From Vibrio profundi (GTDB taxonomy: Bacteria > Pseudomonadota > Gammaproteobacteria > Enterobacterales > Vibrionaceae): a stretch of DNA of 64,000 nt. The notes below the pieces were generated by a model that was not told where the DNA came from, ran no database searches, and saw only the letters and a list, made by a program, of their open reading frames with translations. Position 1 is the first letter of the stretch. Every line of letters starts with the position of its first letter. The stretch lies in NCBI RefSeq assembly GCF_005281835.1, contig NZ_RZIS01000002.1:1-64000 (forward strand). Direction: 5' to 3'. Positions 1 through 9,814 of this stretch are shown piece by piece. Both the position numbers and the translations under genes were made by a program.

Positions 1-986
<986 letters not shown>

Positions 987-1166
987 CCGACTCCCAACAA
1001 AGTAACACTGGGTTGGTAAGCATTATCAACCTGTTGTCTCCCTCGTGTTCCACTGCCTTTAAACGCGAGGGGGATAACATCTATACTCATTTAGACGCCA
1101 TTAAATGGAATCACCATTTACGCTGTCGACCTCGCCACGCGAGCATTACATTACTTTGGAGAAATC

Positions 1167-2006
1167 ATGTCTCTTGAAAATATCAGCCAAGCCAAAGTTG
1201 CTGGCGGTTGGCACAAACAATATAACCATTACTCTGCGACACTCGATTGCAACATGCGCTTTGCGATTTTCCTACCGCCAAATGCGAGCAAAGAAAACCC
1301 AGTTCCGGTTTTGTATTGGCTTTCAGGCCTAACCTGTACTGATGAAAACTTCATGCAGAAAGCGGGCGCATTCAAAGCCGCAGCTGAACTAGGTATCGCG
1401 ATTGTCGCACCAGACACCAGCCCACGTGGTGACGACGTAGCTGACGACGACAACTACGACATGGGCAAAGGTGCAGGCTTCTATTTAAATGCCACTCAAG
1501 CGCCTTGGAATACACATTACCAAATGTATGACTACGTGGTGACTGAACTTCCTGCATTAGTCGAAGCTTACTTCCCTGTAACACCTGTGAAATCAATCTC
1601 AGGTCACAGCATGGGCGGACACGGCGCCATCTCTATCGGTGTTAAGAACCAAGACAGCTACCGCTCAATTTCAGCGTTTAGCCCGATCAGTAACCCTATG
1701 CAATGCCCTTGGGGACAAAAAGCGTTCAGCCAGTACTTAGGCAGCGATATTGAGTCTTGGAAACAATACGATTCTTCAGAACTATTGAAATCAACACCAA
1801 CGACATTGCCGATTTTGGTAGACCAAGGTGAAGCCGACAACTTCTTAGTTGAACAGCTAAAACCAGAGCAACTGATTGAAGCCGCTAAAGTTCATGACAC
1901 TAATTTAGAACTTCGTATGCAGCCGGGTTACGACCACAGCTACTACTTTATTTCGAGCTTCATTGACGATCACATCAAGTTCCACGCGACTTACTTAAAC
2001 CAGTAA
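1167..2006 (+). CDS. fghA: S-formylglutathione hydrolase
   Basis: Hydrolyses S-formylglutathione to formate and glutathione, the second step of glutathione-dependent formaldehyde detoxification; cytosolic serine esterase of the alpha/beta-hydrolase (esterase D) family. At 279 residues it is the usual length. The nucleophile elbow GHSMGG places Ser148; Asp224 (in GEADNF) and His257 (in GYDHSY) complete a plausible triad. A GGAG ribosome site precedes the ATG at 1167. It follows frmA after a 180-base gap that has an imperfect hairpin but no U-tract, so co-transcription is possible. A strong terminator follows at 2027. Confidence 0.95.
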   Translation: MSLENISQAKVAGGWHKQYNHYSATLDCNMRFAIFLPPNASKENPVPVLYWLSGLTCTDENFMQKAGAFKAAAELGIAIVAPDTSPRGDDVADDDNYDMGKGAGFYLNATQAPWNTHYQMYDYVVTELPALVEAYFPVTPVKSISGHSMGGHGAISIGVKNQDSYRSISAFSPISNPMQCPWGQKAFSQYLGSDIESWKQYDSSELLKSTPTTLPILVDQGEADNFLVEQLKPEQLIEAAKVHDTNLELRMQPGYDHSYYFISSFIDDHIKFHATYLNQ

Positions 2007-2026
2007 TTCGAGACAACCTATAGAGC

Positions 2027-2056
2027 AGCCCGCGCCTCTTAGGTGCGGGCTTTTTT
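2027..2056 (+). terminator. Rho-independent terminator after fghA
   Basis: An 11-base-pair stem (AGCCCGCGCCT with AGGTGCGGGCT, one G-U pair) with a 3-base loop is followed by a T run. It ends the formaldehyde operon. Confidence 0.9.
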
Positions 2057-2121
2057 GTGCCTGAAACTAACCGCTAACCAATAAAAACTTCTGATAATCA
2101 AAAATAGATAGGAAACAAAAT

Positions 2122-2454
2122 ATGAGCTGGTTCTTTTTACTTATGGGCGTAATGGCCGAAGCGTTATCTCACGTAGCATTGAAAGCCACTGACGGCTTTA
2201 GCTTAGATAAACCTATCCCAGCGGCGTTGGTGATCACTGGCCACTTGGCTGCGTTCTTATTTCTTGGCCAAGCAATGAAAGAGCTACCTGTTGGCATTGT
2301 ACATTCATTATGGGCAGGGTTGGCGATTGTGACGGTCAGCTTAATTTCAACTTTTGTTTATCGCCAACATCTAGATACAACGGTTTGGATCGGCATGTTA
2401 TTGGTTGCTGCCGGTGTGGTATTGATCAATCTTTCTCAAGGTCATAGCCACTAA
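2122..2454 (+). CDS. SMR-family multidrug/small-cation transporter (EmrE-like)
   Basis: Small inner-membrane proton antiporter with four predicted helices; 110 residues is typical for EmrE/SugE proteins. The essential membrane glutamate is at residue 13 (MAEALSH), and the tryptophan of the third helix is kept in HSLWAG. Against EmrE, the substrate-facing tyrosine three residues before that tryptophan appears to be histidine, so specificity may differ from quaternary-ammonium exporters. It lies on the same strand just after the formaldehyde genes but beyond a terminator, so a functional link is only suggestive. It could also be a guanidinium-type exporter. Confidence 0.85.
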   Translation: MSWFFLLMGVMAEALSHVALKATDGFSLDKPIPAALVITGHLAAFLFLGQAMKELPVGIVHSLWAGLAIVTVSLISTFVYRQHLDTTVWIGMLLVAAGVVLINLSQGHSH

Positions 2455-2677
2455 TCTTAAATACTCGACTCAATATGACTTAAATTGAACGCAGAGCCTC
2501 AATCAAGTTCACTCTGCCATTTATTTATCTTTGAGCCATGATTGACTAAAAATATGCCCCGTAAAGAGGATGTTTGATTTAACTCAATCATTCGTTAAAC
2601 CAGGCCTTTCAAGGCTTACCATGACAAAATCAAACCTGATACCATAGCGACCTCATTATTTATTTATGCAGGTTGCT

Positions 2678-3079
2678 ATGAAAGCAATAAAGTATTTCTT
2701 CTTTCTTGTTGTGTTGTTGGGTGGGCTTTTTACCGCGTGGCTTTTCGTCCCTATTCCGTCGGTTTTAGACCAACAAACGTTCGAGCAACCACTCACTGAA
2801 CCTTTCAAGTTAGTTGCCTATCGCAATAACCCCAACGATGCCAGTCAGCCATTCACTTACCACTACTTTGTCGTTTCTGATGTCAGTGATATTAAAAAAA
2901 TGGAGCCGTTTCTGATCACAACAGACAAGTTTGCCAAACTGGGTGAGTTTGATGAAAACACTTTTTCCATGAGTGTGAACGGTAAGATTGAGCAATACAC
3001 CAATGATTTATGGATTGAAAAGTCAGACGGTAAGTTGCAGCACTGGTATGTGAGTATTAGCGCCAATTACGTACGTTAG
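2678..3079 (+). CDS. hypothetical membrane-anchored protein
   Basis: I do not recognise a family. The 133-residue product starts with a basic tail and one hydrophobic segment (about residues 5-27), then a soluble domain rich in aromatic and charged residues, so an inner-membrane anchor or uncleaved signal with a periplasmic domain is likely. An in-frame ATG at 2666 exists, but the AGG at 2670-2672 is well placed only for the ATG at 2678. It stands alone between the SMR gene and the convergent stressosome operon. No catalytic motif is visible. Confidence 0.6.
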   Translation: MKAIKYFFFLVVLLGGLFTAWLFVPIPSVLDQQTFEQPLTEPFKLVAYRNNPNDASQPFTYHYFVVSDVSDIKKMEPFLITTDKFAKLGEFDENTFSMSVNGKIEQYTNDLWIEKSDGKLQHWYVSISANYVR

Positions 3080-3172
3080 AGAGTTGGATAAAGTGGACTT
3101 CGCCGACAAGGGTCGACTTTGTAGCGCATCGCTCAGTAATAATCATAAGGTTGACCAAAGACATTCAAACCA

Positions 3173-4279
3173 CTAAGACGCTTCTGGCTTGTCCGAAACA
3201 TCGTCATCGCGAAATTCATCGGCGATTGAACGGAACGTTTGGTCCATCGCACTAAAAATATCGATAAGCACGGGGTCAAAATGCTGGCCCCGCCCCTCCA
3301 TAATAATTTGTACCGCTTTTTCATGGCTAAACGGCGGTTTGTAGACCCTTCTTGAAATCAGCGCGTCATACACATCAGCAATGGCCATTAGCCTAGCACT
3401 CAATGGGATTTCTTCACCTTTTAAACCTTGAGGGTAGCCGCTGCCATCCCACTTCTCGTGATGACAATAAGCAATTTCTTTGGCGTACACTAAGAAGTCA
3501 TTGCTGTAATTGATCGACTGCTCAACCGTCTCGATTACTTCCCTACCTAGCTGAGCATGCTCTTTCATGACTTCAAACTCTTCTTCGGTCAGTTTGCCAG
3601 GTTTTAGCAGCACTTGATCGGGAATCCCCACTTTCCCAATATCGTGCAAAGGTGCCGATTTATACAATGGGGTAACGTGCTCTTCACTGAGTTGCCCTTG
3701 GTATAGGTTAAGCCTTATCAGCTCTTCTGCTAATGCTTTGACATACCGCTGGGTTCGGCGGATATGATTACCCGTTTCGTTGTCTCGGGTTTCAGCAAGT
3801 GATGCCATGGCACTGATGGTCGCGCCTTGGAAACTTTCAAGTTCATGGGTTCTTAGTTTTACTTTTTCTTCAAGCTGATCGTTTTGTCGCGACAAGGCAT
3901 TCATCGCTTGCTTGAGCCTTAAATGGTTATTAACTCTTGATAGTAAAATAGGCGGGCTGATCGGTTTTAAGATGTAATCTACGGCTCCCATCGCGAAGCC
4001 TTTTTCTTCATCTTCAATCTGAGACTTAGCAGTAAGGAAAATAACAGGAATCGTTTCGGTTACCGGATCGCTTTTCAATCGCTGGCACACTTCATAGCCG
4101 TCCATCACCGGCATCATAATATCGAGCAATATGATATCTGGCATATGCTTTGAAGCGGCTTCTATTGCTTGCGTACCGTTCGTGGCAATAAGCACCTGAA
4201 AGTGAGGCTTTAGCAAACTATGCAATAAAACCCGATTTTCAGCATTATCATCAACCACTAGCACAACAGCTTTATTCAT
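3173..4279 (-). CDS. response regulator with HD-GYP c-di-GMP phosphodiesterase domain
   Basis: Predicted output of the stressosome-linked two-component system: an N-terminal receiver (phospho-acceptor Asp53 in LLDIMMPVMDG), a short coiled coil, then an HD-GYP domain. The HD pair is in LHDIGKVGIP and the GYP signature in WDGSGYPQG, so c-di-GMP hydrolysis is expected. The start at 4279 has a good AGAGG site; it overlaps the end of the hybrid kinase gene by 8 bases, implying translational coupling. A longer frame to 4318 would overlap more and lacks a better ribosome site. Last gene of the operon. Confidence 0.9.
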   Translation of the reverse strand: MNKAVVLVVDDNAENRVLLHSLLKPHFQVLIATNGTQAIEAASKHMPDIILLDIMMPVMDGYEVCQRLKSDPVTETIPVIFLTAKSQIEDEEKGFAMGAVDYILKPISPPILLSRVNNHLRLKQAMNALSRQNDQLEEKVKLRTHELESFQGATISAMASLAETRDNETGNHIRRTQRYVKALAEELIRLNLYQGQLSEEHVTPLYKSAPLHDIGKVGIPDQVLLKPGKLTEEEFEVMKEHAQLGREVIETVEQSINYSNDFLVYAKEIAYCHHEKWDGSGYPQGLKGEEIPLSARLMAIADVYDALISRRVYKPPFSHEKAVQIIMEGRGQHFDPVLIDIFSAMDQTFRSIADEFRDDDVSDKPEAS

Positions 4280-7200
4280 CTGAGCCTCTCGAACCTCGTT
4301 CTCCCTCAATTTTTTCAAGGTCGAATGGGTAGATACTGACGGCTTTCCTTAATGCCGTACTCGCTTGCTCAAAGTCACAATCGTTTATATATCGACAGCA
4401 AACCTCAAAATCTTCCGTTGTAAGTATAGTCTTGAGCTGCAAATAATGTTCTTCCAGAAAATCGATCGCTTCTGAATTGAGCTCATGCAACAGAACATAA
4501 AGTTGATGAGTCACTGCGACTAATTCTGGGTCCAGTTCTGAATCACGATTACTGCATGGCGGAGGTCGGTTGAGCGCTCTCGCTATGTCTTTGAAAAGTA
4601 AATCAATACAGTGTTGTGCTTCGTCTAGCAAACTTTGTTTTTGTTCAATAAATACCACCAAATTCGCACGATCCGCATTGTGTAAAGCACTTTCTAAGCG
4701 AGCAGCGATATCAGACAAACGTACCGCACCAAGATTGGCAGACGCCCCTTTTAGGGTATGCGCGTGCAAAGTAGCCAACGCGACATCTTGCTTTTCAAGG
4801 GCGATTTGGCAGCGCTCCACCACGTTATATTCACGATCAATGAACTGTGATAATAAGCGTCGATACAAACCTTTATTCCCCGCGACGCGCAGCAAACCAT
4901 TTTTGTAATCAAGCGACGGAATATCACTTAAGGCCAAGTTCTCTTTTTCGAGATGCTGGCTTGGTTGAATGAGCGAAGCGTCGGTCACACTGAGCAAACT
5001 TGGTGTCGGCGAGTCGCTTTCTAATGAAGGAGAATGCTTACCGTGATCTTCCTTTTCCGCAGGGCTACGACCGCTCCATTTCTGGATAGTATTAAACAAA
5101 TGCTCTGGGTCAATGGGCTTAGATACATGATCGTTCATCCCGAGGCTCAAACAACGTTCACGCTCTTCAACCATGGCATGAGCAGTCATAGCAATTAATG
5201 GCGTGTCATTATGTTCAGAGTTATTGCGAATGTTTTTCGATGCTTCATAGCCATCCATTACGGGCATTTGTAGATCCATAAAGATCATGTCGAAGCGCTC
5301 GTTTCGCTCAACTGACAGCCTCAAGTGTTCTAAGGCTTCTAAGCCATTATTCGCAACGGTGACGTGCATGCCCTCAGCTTCCATCAACTCCATCGCAATT
5401 TGCTGGTTAATTTCATTGTCTTCCGTAAGCAAGACTTTTAGACCATTGAAAATGGTGGCATCCCGCTGTTTCGATTTGGAATGACGGCTAATTTCTTTCC
5501 AAGGTTCCGCCGAGAAAAGTTTAACGAGCATATCGAACAAGTAAGATTGCCCAACAGGCTTTGATAAATACCCCGCCACACCAATCGAGTCGTAAGAACC
5601 TGCAATTTCCTCTTTGTCGTAAGCAGTCACAATCACAATTTTCGGCTGCGCCTGTTCGCTAATCACACGGCGTATTTTCAAACTGGTTTCAACACCATCC
5701 ATTTCTGGCATGTTCCAATCCATGAAAACAAGATTGAACGGATCGTCGATCGCGGCGGCGTGCTCTAACTTCTCGATCGCTTGTCTACCACTGCTTGCCA
5801 ACTCTACCCCTTGAGGCAGTATTTCAAGCATGTCTTGCATGATCATTAGTGCATGTTCGTTATCGTCCACCACCAGCACTTTCAGCTTTCCTAAAGAAGA
5901 CGGCACTAAGGCATGTGGTAGTTCTGAACTTTCGCCGACTTCCAGCCAAATATTGAAGGTAAAGCAACTGCCTTCACCTAATGAGCTTTCAACTTTTAAA
6001 TGCCCGCCCATTAACTCAACCAATCGTCGGCTGATCGATAATCCGAGTCCTGTACCACCATATTTTCGAGTGGTACTGCCATCTGCTTGAGTAAAGGCTT
6101 TAAACAGGTTCGAGATTTGCTCATTCGACATACCGATTCCGGTATCGACCACAGAAAACTCCAGTTCAATTCGGCTGTCGAGCTGCTGCAACGATTTAAC
6201 GGTCACTGAAATTTCGCCAGTATCAGTAAACTTCACCGAATTGTTGACCAAGTTAATAATGACTTGGCCTAACCGAAGTGGATCGCCATAGAATTTATCG
6301 GCAGTCTTACGCGGTAAACTGAACAGCAGTTCCAACCCTTTCTCAAACGCTTTTTGGCCAGTCACCATAGAAACATTACGCAGCACGTCATCAAGGCTAA
6401 ACTCGATGTTTTCGATCGATAGCTTACCCGCTTCAATCTTGCTGAAATCAAGAATGTCGTTAATGATGCCAAGTAGCAGCGTGGCAGAAGTATTAATTTT
6501 TGACACATAATCGTGCTGTTTTACGCTCAAATCCGTTTTTAGCGCTAAGTGTGACATCCCTATAATGGCGTTCATTGGTGTACGAATCTCATGGCTCATA
6601 TTGGCCAGAAACATGGACTTCACTTCGACCGCTTCTTCCGCTCTGTCTCTCGCTTCATTGAGTTGGTCTTCTACTAGCTTACGAGACGAAACATCACGGA
6701 GGAACATCGCAGCTTGGCAGCGTTCATTAAGCTGGAAAATGGAAATACCCAAATCAATTGGAATAGTTAGATCGCGGCGAGTATAAGTATCAAGTTCGAA
6801 AAAGCCCCCCGCCACCAATTGGTGATCTTCAATCATAAGCGGTTTAGAAAATATGGCTTCCAGCTCCGTAGGCAGATCCATTTTCAATAACGAGATGAGA
6901 TTTTGACCGAGCGCCTCTTCCACAGAGTAGCCGTAAACTTCAACGGCGGTCTTATTCCACAAAAGGATACGCCCGATAGAATCAATAATCGCAACGCTGG
7001 AAGGCGCACCATCAATAATGGTACGTGAAAGCTCTTCACTCATTCTTAAATCGTGGGTTCGGCTTTCTATTTCTTTCTCTAAACCGTCACGATGAACCGC
7101 CAATTCTAAGTTGCGCTCTTTCAGCTCGGCCATCAGTTCTTCACTGGTTTTTACTTTGATCAGTGAGCAGAGGTTCTCCATCGCTTCAAGAGATAAGCGG

Positions 7201-7523
7201 GATTGAGTAGGCAGGTTCCACACAAACGAGTCTGAGTAGACATCAAGGTTCAAGCGTAATTTAGACAACAAAGAGACAGCGTCATTGGGCAGGGCAAGTT
7301 TGCCCTCAATCGAAACCATATCTTCACTTATCGCGACATGTAATGTTAGATGAGAAGTAAGATCACTAAGTGCGCTAACTAACTCTCCTCCATTCACCAT
7401 TAAGGCATCTTGCTCGAAAGCGCTGTAACCGAGGCACTGATAAATAGAAGTCAATTTGTGCCTTAAAGACAACATGCTGACTTCATTTCGATACAGATCA
7501 AACGACACTCGCTTACTCATCAT
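4272..7523 (-). CDS. hybrid sensor histidine kinase (PAS-HisKA-HATPase-REC-REC-Hpt)
   Basis: A 1083-residue phosphorelay kinase. Visible order: uncharacterised N-terminus with a coiled coil near 125-160; PAS about 165-285; HisKA with His311 in NMSHEIRTP; HATPase with N and G boxes to about 525; two receivers with Asp602 and Asp750; and a C-terminal Hpt with His922 in AHTLKG. No membrane segment is seen, so it is cytosolic. It overlaps rsbX by 11 bases and the HD-GYP regulator by 8, so it is probably the target read by RsbT from the stressosome. In related Vibrio loci a two-component system occupies this place (established); direct RsbT activation here is inferred. Start may be the second ATG, at 7520. 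Confidence 0.9.
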   Translation of the reverse strand: MMSKRVSFDLYRNEVSMLSLRHKLTSIYQCLGYSAFEQDALMVNGGELVSALSDLTSHLTLHVAISEDMVSIEGKLALPNDAVSLLSKLRLNLDVYSDSFVWNLPTQSRLSLEAMENLCSLIKVKTSEELMAELKERNLELAVHRDGLEKEIESRTHDLRMSEELSRTIIDGAPSSVAIIDSIGRILLWNKTAVEVYGYSVEEALGQNLISLLKMDLPTELEAIFSKPLMIEDHQLVAGGFFELDTYTRRDLTIPIDLGISIFQLNERCQAAMFLRDVSSRKLVEDQLNEARDRAEEAVEVKSMFLANMSHEIRTPMNAIIGMSHLALKTDLSVKQHDYVSKINTSATLLLGIINDILDFSKIEAGKLSIENIEFSLDDVLRNVSMVTGQKAFEKGLELLFSLPRKTADKFYGDPLRLGQVIINLVNNSVKFTDTGEISVTVKSLQQLDSRIELEFSVVDTGIGMSNEQISNLFKAFTQADGSTTRKYGGTGLGLSISRRLVELMGGHLKVESSLGEGSCFTFNIWLEVGESSELPHALVPSSLGKLKVLVVDDNEHALMIMQDMLEILPQGVELASSGRQAIEKLEHAAAIDDPFNLVFMDWNMPEMDGVETSLKIRRVISEQAQPKIVIVTAYDKEEIAGSYDSIGVAGYLSKPVGQSYLFDMLVKLFSAEPWKEISRHSKSKQRDATIFNGLKVLLTEDNEINQQIAMELMEAEGMHVTVANNGLEALEHLRLSVERNERFDMIFMDLQMPVMDGYEASKNIRNNSEHNDTPLIAMTAHAMVEERERCLSLGMNDHVSKPIDPEHLFNTIQKWSGRSPAEKEDHGKHSPSLESDSPTPSLLSVTDASLIQPSQHLEKENLALSDIPSLDYKNGLLRVAGNKGLYRRLLSQFIDREYNVVERCQIALEKQDVALATLHAHTLKGASANLGAVRLSDIAARLESALHNADRANLVVFIEQKQSLLDEAQHCIDLLFKDIARALNRPPPCSNRDSELDPELVAVTHQLYVLLHELNSEAIDFLEEHYLQLKTILTTEDFEVCCRYINDCDFEQASTALRKAVSIYPFDLEKIEGERGSRGSDE

Positions 7524-8097
7524 CGTACCTCACGACAATGACCGTAGAATCGTCGTACTGCTTGCTGAAATTATCAAACAAGTAGTTCGAAAATGATTGC
7601 AGCGACTGATATTGCACCGACTCACACTCATGAGCATCGATGTTTTCTTTAATGCCATCAGTCGTAAACAAAAAGACATCGCCACTCACAAACCTCCCCT
7701 CGAAACAGCGTAAAGTAGGTAATAACTCACCGACAATTCCCGGCTGAGAATGAAAGGATTGCCATGGCATTCCGCACTTTCTCACTAAGGTATTGCCAAC
7801 GCCTACTCCTTTAATCTTCTTAGTTTCACCATTGAAATAGACCATGGTGACGGCCGCACCTTGGTACTCCAAAAACTTCTTATGCAGCTTAGTCATTAAC
7901 CAAAGCAAATCGAACGTTAAATTTCCCTCGATGAAATTTTCCATTTTTCGCGCTAATTTAGCGGCTTTGGAGCCATGCCCGAGGACATCAATAATGACCA
8001 CCAGCAAATCTTTATCCGATTGCTGAATCACTAAACCATCACCTGATTCGACTTCGCCAAGGTAAGGTTCAATCCGGTGATAATGACTAAAACCCAC
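7513..8097 (-). CDS. rsbX: RsbX-like PP2C-type serine phosphatase of the stressosome
   Basis: A 194-residue PP2C/SpoIIE-type phosphatase, the size of stand-alone RsbX. The metal-binding Asp-Gly is seen in ESGDGLV, the Asp-x-x-Gly-His-Gly motif in DVLGHGS, and a late TDG motif in LFTTDGI. Its role would be to dephosphorylate RsbR/RsbS and reset the complex. The start is GTG at 8097, overlapping the end of rsbT by 11 bases, with a GGAA upstream. The chain of overlaps from rsbT through the response regulator indicates one tightly coupled message. Confidence 0.88.
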   Translation of the reverse strand: MGFSHYHRIEPYLGEVESGDGLVIQQSDKDLLVVIIDVLGHGSKAAKLARKMENFIEGNLTFDLLWLMTKLHKKFLEYQGAAVTMVYFNGETKKIKGVGVGNTLVRKCGMPWQSFHSQPGIVGELLPTLRCFEGRFVSGDVFLFTTDGIKENIDAHECESVQYQSLQSFSNYLFDNFSKQYDDSTVIVVRYDDE

Positions 8098-8518
8098 TGC
8101 CTGAATTCCACTTTATCAGTTGAATGGTTGTCCCATGTTCAGGGGAAGATTCTATCGAGAATTCATCCATCATACGTTGTACGCCAGGCAGCCCAAGGCC
8201 AAGCGAGCCTTGTGTTGAAAAGTTATCTGACAGCGCTAACTCAATATCCTGAATCCCTTCCCCCTGATCTTTCACTACAACTTGTACGCCCGTTCGCCCA
8301 CAACTCTCGATAGGCGATAGCTCAACGACCCCACCGTTAGCATATTTCACCGCATTGGTGGCAAGCTCAGATACCGCGGTAGACACTTCACTCATCAAGG
8401 TAACGGAAAAACCCAAGTGCTTGGTGTAAATATAAGTACTCATCACCGCCGACATTACATCGGCCTCATTCTTTACAAAAAAACTGTCACAGCTCTGCTT
8501 TTGGGTTTGAGGCTCCAT
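8087..8518 (-). CDS. rsbT: RsbT-like serine/threonine kinase of the stressosome
   Basis: A 143-residue GHKL-fold ATPase of the RsbT/RsbW type. The N-box appears in ELATNAVKYA, the G1 box in VKDQGEGI, and the G2 region in GSLGLGLPGV. In stressosomes RsbT is held by RsbR-RsbS, phosphorylates both, and is released to a downstream target. Here no PP2C target such as RsbU is adjacent, and the two-component genes downstream are the likely target. A GGATAG site lies 6-7 bases upstream of the ATG. It starts 16 bases after rsbS. Confidence 0.9.
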   Translation of the reverse strand: MEPQTQKQSCDSFFVKNEADVMSAVMSTYIYTKHLGFSVTLMSEVSTAVSELATNAVKYANGGVVELSPIESCGRTGVQVVVKDQGEGIQDIELALSDNFSTQGSLGLGLPGVQRMMDEFSIESSPEHGTTIQLIKWNSGSGF

Positions 8519-8534
8519 ACACGCTATCCCATAT

Positions 8535-8885
8535 TCAATCGAGCAAGCGCTGCAATCCGCGCTCTAAATTAGCTTCTGAGTTAATCTCTTCCACATTAAA
8601 TTCAATATCGAGCAGTCCCATCACGACACCAGGCCTCAGCCCTACAAAGATGCACTTTTTCCCCATGACATTGACCATGTGAGCAATATTGACCAGCTCG
8701 GTCATTTCTTCTCGCCCGAAGGTTTTTACGCCCGACATGTCCAACAGCACCCCTTTAACTACGTTGTTCCGAACTTTCCCCAAAAGCTCCGAACGAAAGC
8801 TGTTTAGCAAATTCAGAGTGAGATCCACCTGAATAGACACCACTAGGGCGTGCTCAATCTTGTTGATGGCGATTACACTTTGCAC
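8535..8885 (-). CDS. rsbS: RsbS-like STAS scaffold protein of the stressosome
   Basis: A single-STAS-domain protein of 116 residues, the usual RsbS length, between rsbR and rsbT as in other stressosome operons. It would co-assemble with RsbR and sequester RsbT. Against Bacillus RsbS from memory, LLDMSGVKTFGREEM aligns without gaps with the segment carrying phospho-Ser59, and the serine position falls on Arg here; the nearest hydroxyl residue is the Ser in DMSG. That is unusual for an RsbT substrate. The start is GTG at 8885 with only a weak ribosome site, 14 bases after rsbR. Confidence 0.88.
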   Translation of the reverse strand: MQSVIAINKIEHALVVSIQVDLTLNLLNSFRSELLGKVRNNVVKGVLLDMSGVKTFGREEMTELVNIAHMVNVMGKKCIFVGLRPGVVMGLLDIEFNVEEINSEANLERGLQRLLD

Positions 8886-8899
8886 TTAAGAACCGCTCG

Positions 8900-9814
8900 T
8901 TAATTCACGTCGTCGACGGGACGAACATTCAAGTCCAGAATTTTAAATGCATTCTCTAGCGCATCGCGTAAGGTCGCATTAGTGCATACTTCACCGACAT
9001 TGATCCCCAAATGCACCATGGTTTGTGCCAAAGATGGCGATACACCAGAAACCAAACATTCGCAGCCCATCAGCTTGGTCGCTTTGGTGATCTTGATGAA
9101 ATGATTTGCGACTGCGGTATCGACAACCGCAACTCCAGAAATGTCCATGATCAGAATCTTTGCACGATTCTCGGCGATCTTATTCAGCACTGTGGTCATA
9201 ATGTCTTGCGCACGTTTTGAATCGATAATACCGACAATAGGCAGCATCAGAATGTCTTCCCAAATCATGGTCACTGGTGTCGACATCGCCATTAGCGCTT
9301 CGCTTTGCTCAGCAATACGTTTGTTAATCAAGCGAGAATATGTTTCCACGACTAAGGTGGTATCAAAGTGCAATAGCTTGGTAAAAGCGGTGACGAGCGA
9401 GCTGTATTCATCGCTGTATAAACTGCCGTCATACATACGTTTGGTGTAGATCACCATAGAGATATTCATACTGGCAAAATAGCTAGGAAGCGGTAGCCCA
9501 ATTCTCGCGTGGACTTCCCCAACCTCACGTCGGCTTTGCACATACTGATCATCGACTTTTGCGTTAAAAAACGCTTTCCAGTAACGAGTCTGAGAATCTT
9601 TTACCCGATTCAACTTCTGCGCGTCAGAAAAGAACTGCTCATACTCTGGCATAAGTTCAAGCCAGTCATAAAAGTGCCTCACGTATTCATCAAGCCTAGG
9701 GATCATGATTTGGCCGAACTTTCGAATAAGGGCTAAGTCTGTTTCGGTTAAATCATGCAGTTTCAACAACGATTCAGTGTCGACAACAGTAAATGTACTT
9801 GAATTTAGTGACAT
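8900..9814 (-). CDS. rsbR: RsbR-like stressosome sensor with globin-type N-terminal domain
   Basis: A 304-residue scaffold-sensor. Residues about 10-165 form a globin-coupled-sensor fold with the proximal haem histidine at His102 (VGEVHARIGL) and a candidate distal tyrosine at Tyr49 (RHFYDWL); residues about 185-295 are a STAS domain. Globin RsbR proteins of this kind bind haem and sense oxygen in Vibrio stressosomes (established in V. brasiliensis). In the STAS domain the two phosphorylation regions read IIDSKRA and VVDTAVANH; the second keeps the Thr equivalent to Bacillus RsbRA Thr205. Strong AGAGGGG site upstream of the ATG. First gene of the operon. Confidence 0.92.
   Translation of the reverse strand: MSLNSSTFTVVDTESLLKLHDLTETDLALIRKFGQIMIPRLDEYVRHFYDWLELMPEYEQFFSDAQKLNRVKDSQTRYWKAFFNAKVDDQYVQSRREVGEVHARIGLPLPSYFASMNISMVIYTKRMYDGSLYSDEYSSLVTAFTKLLHFDTTLVVETYSRLINKRIAEQSEALMAMSTPVTMIWEDILMLPIVGIIDSKRAQDIMTTVLNKIAENRAKILIMDISGVAVVDTAVANHFIKITKATKLMGCECLVSGVSPSLAQTMVHLGINVGEVCTNATLRDALENAFKILDLNVRPVDDVN

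Noticed and set aside
1040..1071. Hairpin between frmA and fghA as a terminator
   Set aside because: The stem is imperfect, the loop is 12 bases and no T run follows, so it is at most an mRNA structure.
4570..4908. Plus-strand frame inside the hybrid kinase gene
   Set aside because: Antisense shadow of the Hpt-region codons; Ser/Cys-rich with no start signal.
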